Part shown: piece by piece, positions 6,813-10,214 of the stretch
How the letters are laid out: every line of letters starts with the position of its first letter
Numbering within the stretch: the stretch's first letter is position 1
Origin: Bacilli bacterium
GTDB taxonomy: Bacteria > Bacillota_I > Bacilli_A > RFN20 > CAG-826
Assembly: GCA_017551465.1 (NCBI GenBank)
Contig: JAFZLN010000138.1
Coordinates: 1-10,214, forward strand
Reading direction: 5' to 3'
DNA: 10,214 nucleotides
Position numbers and translations under genes: made by a program
Notes under the pieces: generated by a model
The model's input: only the letters and a program-made list of their open reading frames with translations
What the model was told of the DNA's origin: nothing
Database searches by the model: none

Positions 6813-6842
6813 TTGCAACGTGCATACGTATTTTGATACGAT
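6813..6842 (+). promoter_or_regulatory. Probable rplK-rplA promoter with extended -10
   Basis: TTGCAA (6813-6818) and TACGAT (6837-6842) are 18 bases apart, and TGA (6834-6836) directly before the -10 makes it an extended -10 element. The A/T-rich run at 6791-6810 just upstream resembles an UP element, common at ribosomal protein promoters. Transcription would start near 6849, giving a leader of about 120 bases. The motif matches are only four of six each, so the exact position is provisional; a promoter somewhere here is required because ktrB is divergent. CGTAT-TTTG-ATACG (6827-6840) overlaps the -10. Confidence 0.5.
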
Positions 6843-6857
6843 ATATGAGCATGTTGT

Positions 6858-6880
6858 CTTGCGCCATGAGAGAGCGCAAG
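6858..6880 (+). other. Hairpin at the 5' end of the rplK-rplA leader
   Basis: CTTGCGC (6858-6864) and GCGCAAG (6874-6880) form a perfect 7-bp stem around a 9-base loop. It lies just after the predicted start of transcription and has no T-run after it, so it is not a terminator. It may stabilise the 5' end of the message or be part of a larger leader fold. Confidence 0.45.
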
Positions 6881-6902
6881 CGCACGTGTGAAAAAGTACG
6901 TT

Positions 6903-6936
6903 CCGTGGAAGAGTGGCGATCACTCAATCACCACGG
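6903..6936 (+). promoter_or_regulatory. Two-part leader stem-loop, candidate L1 binding site of the L11 operon
   Basis: CCGTGG (6903-6908) pairs with CCACGG (6931-6936). Inside it GAGTG (6911-6915) pairs with CACTC (6921-6925) around the loop GCGAT. The two helices are split by an asymmetric internal loop (AA against AATCA). The structure sits about 20 bases before the rplK ribosome site, in the leader where bacteria place the site through which ribosomal protein L1 represses its own operon. The GUGG/CCAC helix with a larger A-rich 3' side also resembles the L1 site of 23S rRNA as I remember it. The pairing is seen directly; the role is inferred. Confidence 0.5.
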
Positions 6937-6968
6937 CACTGACAAATCTACAAAAGGAGGAAAGTCAA

Positions 6969-7382
6969 GTGAAGAAAATCGCAAAAGTCGTGAAGATGGA
7001 ACTTCCTGGTGGCGAAGCTAAGCCAGGTCCAAAACTCGCTTCTGCTGGTGTCAACATGGGTAAATTCTGTACAGACTTTAACGCCAAGACCGCCGACAGA
7101 AAAGGTGAAATCGTTCCAGTCATTATCACAGCTTATGAAGACAAGTCCTGTGACTTTGTCATCAAAACCTCTCCAGTAGCGGGTTTAATCTTAAAAGCCG
7201 CTGGAATCCAAAAAGGTAGTGCCACTGGCCGTAAAGGTCCAAAAGTTGGCAAAATTACCAGAGCTCAACTCAGACAAATCGCTGAATACAAGCTCCCAGA
7301 TCTCAACTGCGAAGACATTGAGGCAGCTATGAAGATCGTTGAAGGCAGCGCCAACAATATGGGCGTTGAAGTCGTTGACTAA
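6969..7382 (+). CDS. rplK: 50S ribosomal protein L11, shortened N-terminal loop
   Basis: L11 sits with 23S rRNA helices 43-44 at the GTPase centre, where EF-G, RelA/(p)ppGpp signalling and thiopeptide antibiotics act. The protein has 137 residues against about 141 usual. It starts at GTG 6969, set by AGGAGG (6955-6960) with eight bases of spacing; earlier in-frame starts would run through the leader structure. The C-terminal rRNA-binding domain (about 70-137) is normal, ending NMGVEVVD. The N-terminal domain is not: GGEAKPGPKLASAGVNMG (14-31) replaces the usual proline-rich PAPPVGPALGQ segment and is about four residues shorter. From memory, Mycoplasma L11 has the same form. rplA follows after 11 bases. 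The leader probably carries feedback control by L1. Confidence 0.96.
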   Translation: MKKIAKVVKMELPGGEAKPGPKLASAGVNMGKFCTDFNAKTADRKGEIVPVIITAYEDKSCDFVIKTSPVAGLILKAAGIQKGSATGRKGPKVGKITRAQLRQIAEYKLPDLNCEDIEAAMKIVEGSANNMGVEVVD

Positions 7383-7393
7383 GGTGAACGGAA

Positions 7394-8077
7394 ATGTTTA
7401 GAAGTAAAAACTACAGAGCCGCCGCTGAAAAAATCGACGCAAACAAACTCTACACAATCGAAGAAGCAGCCGCTTTAGTGAAGGAAACTTCCACTGTTAA
7501 GTTCGATGCTACTATCGATGTCAGCTTCAAACTCAATGTCGATCCAAAACAAGCTGATCAACAAGTCAGAGGAACTCTCATCCTTCCACATGGTAACGGC
7601 AAAACCAAAAAGGTCTTAGCTATTACCGACAAAGTTGATGATGCATTAGCCGCTGGTGCCGATTTCGCTGGTGGTAACGAATTACTCGATAAGATCCAAA
7701 AAGAAAACTGGTTCGACTTCGACGTCATCGTTGCGACACCAAACATGATGGGTAACATCGGTAAATTAGGTAGAGTGTTAGGTCCTAAAGGCTTAATGCC
7801 AAACCCAAAGACTGGTACAGTTTCTCCAGATATCGCGAAAGCTATCAAAGAAATCAAAGCCGGTAAAGTTGAATATCGTGTTGACAAGGAAGCCAATATG
7901 CACGTGTGCATTGCTAAAGTGTCATTCGATGCCAACAAGATCGCCGAAAACTTAACCGCTTTAGTCGAAGCAGTTAAAAAGGCCCAACCAGCCGCTGTTA
8001 AAGGCGTCTACTTCAAAAAAGCTGTCATCCATACGACCATGGGTCCAGCCATTCAATTCACATTTGCTGGTCGTTAA
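7394..8077 (+). CDS. rplA: 50S ribosomal protein L1
   Basis: L1 forms the mobile L1 stalk that guides deacylated tRNA from the E site, and in many bacteria it represses translation of its own L11-L1 message. The 227-residue protein has normal length. The family signature GKLGRVLGPKGLMPNPKTGT lies at residues 123-142. The N-terminal YRAAAEKID and the C-terminal segment VYFKKAVIHTTMGPA (205-219) are typical. The ATG at 7394 is preceded by AAGGTGA (7381-7387), which overlaps the rplK stop, so the two genes are translationally close. After the stop comes the L10-leader RNA. No clear terminator is seen between rplA and that leader, so read-through into rplJ-rplL is likely. Confidence 0.97.
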   Translation: MFRSKNYRAAAEKIDANKLYTIEEAAALVKETSTVKFDATIDVSFKLNVDPKQADQQVRGTLILPHGNGKTKKVLAITDKVDDALAAGADFAGGNELLDKIQKENWFDFDVIVATPNMMGNIGKLGRVLGPKGLMPNPKTGTVSPDIAKAIKEIKAGKVEYRVDKEANMHVCIAKVSFDANKIAENLTALVEAVKKAQPAAVKGVYFKKAVIHTTMGPAIQFTFAGR

Positions 8078-8090
8078 TCAAATCAAAGCA

Positions 8091-8169
8091 CAATATACCA
8101 AAGACAGTAACGGACGAAGCAGTCTTAATAATGTTACCGAGGCGTATGCATAAAGCCCACCGTATATTG
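8091..8169 (+). promoter_or_regulatory. Ribosomal protein L10 leader RNA (rplJ-rplL autoregulatory element)
   Basis: The 130-base gap before rplJ carries the L10 leader fold. The closing helix is CAATATAC (8091-8098) with GTATATTG (8162-8169), eight perfect pairs. Inside it AAAGACAG (8100-8107) and ACCGAGG (8136-8142) give the kink-turn-like consensus AAAGACAG...CCGAGG; GTAAC (8107-8111) pairs with GTTAC (8133-8137), and a GGAC/GTCT apical stem (8112-8115/8122-8125) precedes TTAATAAT. A small third stem is GGC (8141-8143)/GCC (8155-8157). Known L10 leaders bind the L10(L12)4 complex. No terminator with a T-run is seen here, but CCTTC (8173-8177) could pair with the rplJ GGAGG (8195-8199), so control of translation is plausible. 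Confidence 0.88.
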
Positions 8170-8207
8170 GAGCCTTCAAACAATTTTAGAAAAAGGAGGT
8201 CAAGAAT

Positions 8208-8693
8208 ATGAATCAAGCAGTCTTAGCAGCTAAATCTGAGACAGTGAAAACTATCACCGAAAAAGCTAAAGAGAGCCAAACCATTATCGTTTGTGAATAT
8301 CGTGGTTTAACAGTTGCCCAAATTCAAGAAGTCAGACGTGCTCTTCACAAAGAAAACGCTGAAATGAACGTTTACAAGAATTCTCTCGTTGAACGTGCCG
8401 TTGATGAATTAGGTTACAACGAAATGAACGGCATCTTAAAAGGTCCAAACGCTATTGTTTTCTCTAAAGATGTTATCGGCGGTGCTAAAGTCATTGCCAA
8501 ATATGCTAAAAGACACAAAGACGTTCTCATCGTCAAAGGCGGTGTCGTCGAAGGTAAATTCGTTGATGCCAACGGCATGCTCGAAGTTGCAAAACTTCCA
8601 GGCAAAGAAGGTCTTATTTCCATGTTCTTATCGTGCTTACAAGCACCTATCCGCTCCTTCGCTTGCGCTGTCAAGGCAGTAGCGGACAAATAA
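8208..8693 (+). CDS. rplJ: 50S ribosomal protein L10
   Basis: L10 (161 aa, about 165 usual) anchors the L7/L12 dimers of the ribosomal stalk to 23S rRNA and acts as autogenous repressor through its leader. Typical features: an N-terminal helix (1-22), IIVCEYRGLTVAQIQEVR (26-43), VYKNSLVERA (55-64), LKGPNAIVFS (77-86) and the AKLPGKEGLISMF segment (128-140), followed by the C-terminal helix that binds L7/L12 dimers. AAAAGGAGG (8191-8199) sets the ATG at 8208. rplL follows after 24 bases with its own strong ribosome site, as expected since L7/L12 is made in several copies per L10. Confidence 0.96.
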   Translation: MNQAVLAAKSETVKTITEKAKESQTIIVCEYRGLTVAQIQEVRRALHKENAEMNVYKNSLVERAVDELGYNEMNGILKGPNAIVFSKDVIGGAKVIAKYAKRHKDVLIVKGGVVEGKFVDANGMLEVAKLPGKEGLISMFLSCLQAPIRSFACAVKAVADK

Positions 8694-8717
8694 TGCCAAT
8701 TTAGGAGGATTAATACT

Positions 8718-9095
8718 ATGGCAAAATTAACAAATGAAGAAATCATTGCTGCATTAAAAGAAATGACAGTAGTGGAATTAAATGAATTAGTCAAAGCCGT
8801 CGAAGCAGAATTCGGCGTCACAGCAGCCGCCCCAGTCGGTGTTGCAGCTGCCGCTCCAGCTGAAGAAGAAGAAAACAAAGGTCCAGCAGAAGTTTCCTTG
8901 ATCTTAAAGGCCGCTGGTGCTTCCAAAGTCCAAGTCATCAAAGCTGTCCAAGCTATCACAGGCTTAGGCTTAATGGATGCTAAGAAGTTAGTTGACGCTG
9001 CTCCAGCTCCAGTCAAAGAACACATCTCCCCAGTCGAAGCTGAAGAACACAAGAAAGCTCTCGAAGCCGCTGGTGCAGAAGTCGAAGTTATATAA
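8718..9095 (+). CDS. rplL: 50S ribosomal protein L7/L12
   Basis: L7/L12 is the multi-copy acidic stalk protein that recruits translational GTPases. The 125-residue protein has the N-terminal dimerisation domain (about 1-34, LTNEEIIAALKEMTVVELNE at 4-23), an Ala/Pro/Glu-rich flexible hinge (35-55) and the C-terminal factor-binding domain (about 57-125) with LKAAGASKVQVIKAVQAITG (63-82) and AKKLVDAAPAPVKE (88-101). AGGAGG (8703-8708) lies nine bases before the ATG. It is followed after only 25 bases by the methyltransferase frame that has no usual start codon, so ribosomes finishing rplL could be relevant to that gene's translation. Confidence 0.97.
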   Translation: MAKLTNEEIIAALKEMTVVELNELVKAVEAEFGVTAAAPVGVAAAAPAEEEENKGPAEVSLILKAAGASKVQVIKAVQAITGLGLMDAKKLVDAAPAPVKEHISPVEAEEHKKALEAAGAEVEVI

Positions 9096-9120
9096 TTTCA
9101 CTTTCATTTATTAATACCAT

Positions 9121-9717
9121 CTGATTCATTATTTTGATGAAAATCCGACCTTAGAGTCGAATGTTAAAGAGATTAAATTCTCTTTATATGGTCAAAACTA
9201 TGCATATTACACTGATAATGGGGTATTCTCAAAGTCTCAGATTGATCAGGGGTCGTATATCCTTTTAAAGGTTATATTACCCCTTCAACTATCTGGGAGA
9301 ATCCTTGATTTAGGGTGTGGTTATGGACCGATAGGCTTAACCATTGCTCAAAATTCAAAAGAGGCAAGAGTTGATCTTGCCGATATTAATTCGCGCGCAC
9401 TCGCTCTAGCGTCAAAGAGCGGTGAACGACTGAATTTAAACAACAGAGTCACCTTCCTTCATAGTGACATCTTCGAAAAGATTGAAGGACCATATGATTC
9501 AATTGTTGTAAACCCTCCGATTAGGGCTGGTAAAGTCGTTACCTACCGTATGTATTCGGAGAGCAAACAATACTTAATTGATGGCGGTTCACTCTATGTG
9601 GTTATCCGTAGGAAACAGGGAGCAGAAAGCGCTCTCAAATACATCGAAACAGTATTTGAAAACGTTTCCGTGCTTCATAAAGAAAAAGGCTATTGGATTA
9701 TCAAAGCCACAAAGTGA
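9121..9717 (+). CDS. RsmC/YbxB-like class I SAM methyltransferase with no canonical start codon
   Basis: This frame encodes a small-domain methyltransferase of the kind found between rplL and rpoB in Bacillus (YbxB), related to RsmC, which methylates 16S rRNA guanine. Read from CTG at 9121 it gives 198 residues, close to YbxB length. It has the family opening (M)IHYFDENPTLES, YYTDNGVFSKSQIDQG (about 26-41), SAM motif I LDLGCGYGPIG (62-72), acidic Asp88 of motif II, and the catalytic NPPIRAGK (131-138). It ends in TGA. There is no ATG, GTG or TTG in frame between the stop at 9112 and the ATG at 9550, which lies beyond the catalytic motif. CTG 9121 aligns best with the M-x-H-Y-F/Y start of homologues; ATT at 9124 is the other choice. 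No Shine-Dalgarno sequence precedes either. A sequence error or decaying gene is possible. Confidence 0.8.
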   Translation: MIHYFDENPTLESNVKEIKFSLYGQNYAYYTDNGVFSKSQIDQGSYILLKVILPLQLSGRILDLGCGYGPIGLTIAQNSKEARVDLADINSRALALASKSGERLNLNNRVTFLHSDIFEKIEGPYDSIVVNPPIRAGKVVTYRMYSESKQYLIDGGSLYVVIRRKQGAESALKYIETVFENVSVLHKEKGYWIIKATK

Positions 9718-9752
9718 ACGAAAGAAATTTTTATAGAAAAGGAGCCATTGTA

Positions 9753-10214
9753 ATGTCAAGAAATATCACAAGTCTTAGACAAATTAATAACGGACGTTAT
9801 GATTACTCAAAGATTTCTGGTGATCTTCCACTTCCAAATTTAGTGGAAATTCAAACCAAATCCTATCAGGAATTCTTATCCAAAGGATTAAATGAAGTCT
9901 TCCAAGAATCAGTCCCAAGTGAAAACTACACCAATACGTTAACTATCGAATACGTCTCAATTCGATTAGGTGAACCAAAACATACATATCTCGAATGTAA
10001 AGAAAGAGATCTCACCTATAACGTGCCAATGTACATTACCGTCAGATTAATCCACAAAGAGACTGGCGAGATTCAAGAATCCGAAGTCTTTATGGGTGAT
10101 TTACCATTAATGACCAGTAGTGGAACATTTATCGTTAACGGTGCTGAAAGAGTTATCGTTTCTCAATTAGTGAGATCCCAGGTGCATATTTATCTAAAGA
10201 ATTTAAAGCCGGTA
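9753..10214 (+). CDS. rpoB: RNA polymerase beta subunit RpoB, 5' part, with an apparent frameshift
   Basis: Residues 1-142 match the RpoB N-terminus: LPLPNLVEIQTKSYQEFL (26-43), LGEPKHTYLECKERDLTYNV (71-90), VFMGDLPLM (112-120), then GTFIVNGAERVIVSQLVRS (124-142). The gene runs off the window. AAAAGGAG (9737-9744) sets the ATG at 9753, 35 bases after the methyltransferase stop. After Ser142 the frame changes to QVHIYLKNLKPV, whereas the next forward frame from 10181 reads GAYLSKEFKAG, the expected continuation of the invariant SQLVRSPG. One extra C in the CCC run at 10177-10179 restores the Pro and the frame. RpoB is essential, so an error in the read or assembly is the likeliest cause. The beta subunit forms one side of the polymerase active-site cleft. 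Confidence 0.93.
   Translation, partial: MSRNITSLRQINNGRYDYSKISGDLPLPNLVEIQTKSYQEFLSKGLNEVFQESVPSENYTNTLTIEYVSIRLGEPKHTYLECKERDLTYNVPMYITVRLIHKETGEIQESEVFMGDLPLMTSSGTFIVNGAERVIVSQLVRSQVHIYLKNLKPV

Noticed and set aside
6671..7021. Plus-strand frame over the ktrB-rplK intergenic region into rplK.
   Set aside because: It crosses the promoter region and the start of rplK in the wrong frame; no ribosome site, no family resemblance, and rplK with AGGAGG explains the 3' part.
7558..7938. Open frame on the minus strand inside rplA.
   Set aside because: Antisense shadow of a highly conserved gene, without similarity to any family I know.
8414..9052. Long open frame (212 codons) on the minus strand across rplJ and rplL.
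   Set aside because: It lies antisense to two certain ribosomal protein genes, its product is low-complexity Ala/Ser/Thr-rich as expected from the complement of Ala/Glu-rich rplL, and no ribosome site was seen.
9091..9096. A perfect TATAAT overlapping the rplL stop as a separate promoter for the methyltransferase.
   Set aside because: No -35-like hexamer lies 16-18 bases upstream and there is no TG extension; a chance match in AT-rich DNA is likely, though a near-leaderless message cannot be excluded.
1..10214. CRISPR arrays, insertion sequences, tRNA or rRNA genes, defence or toxin-antitoxin genes.
   Set aside because: No regularly spaced repeats, no transposase-like frames, no cloverleaf or rRNA segments were seen; nearly all DNA is accounted for by housekeeping genes.

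Overview
The window looks like chromosomal DNA of a low-GC Gram-positive bacterium (Bacillota, Bacilli side). Support comes from rpmG-secE-nusG in that order, rplK-rplA and rplJ-rplL followed by a YbxB-type methyltransferase and rpoB, strong AGGAGG ribosome sites, and an AT-rich composition. TGA is a true stop (folC and the methyltransferase both end in TGA) and tryptophan is TGG, so this is not a Mycoplasma/Spiroplasma code. The L11 protein nevertheless carries a shortened N-terminal loop that I recall from mycoplasmas. An uncultivated Bacilli lineage near the Mollicutes/Erysipelotrichia is a reasonable guess, made by inference only.

Left part (1-3423, + strand): the 3' end of a Wzy/O-antigen-ligase-like membrane protein, then smpB (trans-translation), folC (folate polyglutamylation), a FolT-like ECF S-component (folate uptake) and a small one-helix membrane protein. 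Genes overlap or nearly touch, so this is one operon. FolT plus FolC would import folate and trap it by polyglutamylation. Next (3500-4475) come rpmG, secE and nusG, closed by a strong terminator hairpin that can work in both directions.

Middle (4540-6741, - strand): a ktrB-ktrA potassium uptake operon, read towards nusG. It splits the usual nusG-rplK junction. It has a good sigma-A-type promoter with a perfect palindrome in its spacer and a second perfect inverted repeat just upstream. Its leader is too short for a riboswitch.

Right part (6813-10214, + strand): rplK-rplA with their own promoter and a structured leader that may be the L1 autoregulatory site; an L10-leader RNA; rplJ-rplL; an RsmC/YbxB-like methyltransferase; and the start of rpoB. 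Two anomalies stand out. The methyltransferase has a full-length family-like reading frame but no ATG, GTG or TTG start. rpoB shows an apparent one-base deletion that breaks a highly conserved segment near the window end. No mobile element, CRISPR array, tRNA or rRNA was seen, and no unannotated stretch exceeds 300 bases. I did not find a convincing new multi-gene system; the unusual signals are regulatory and at the level of individual proteins.
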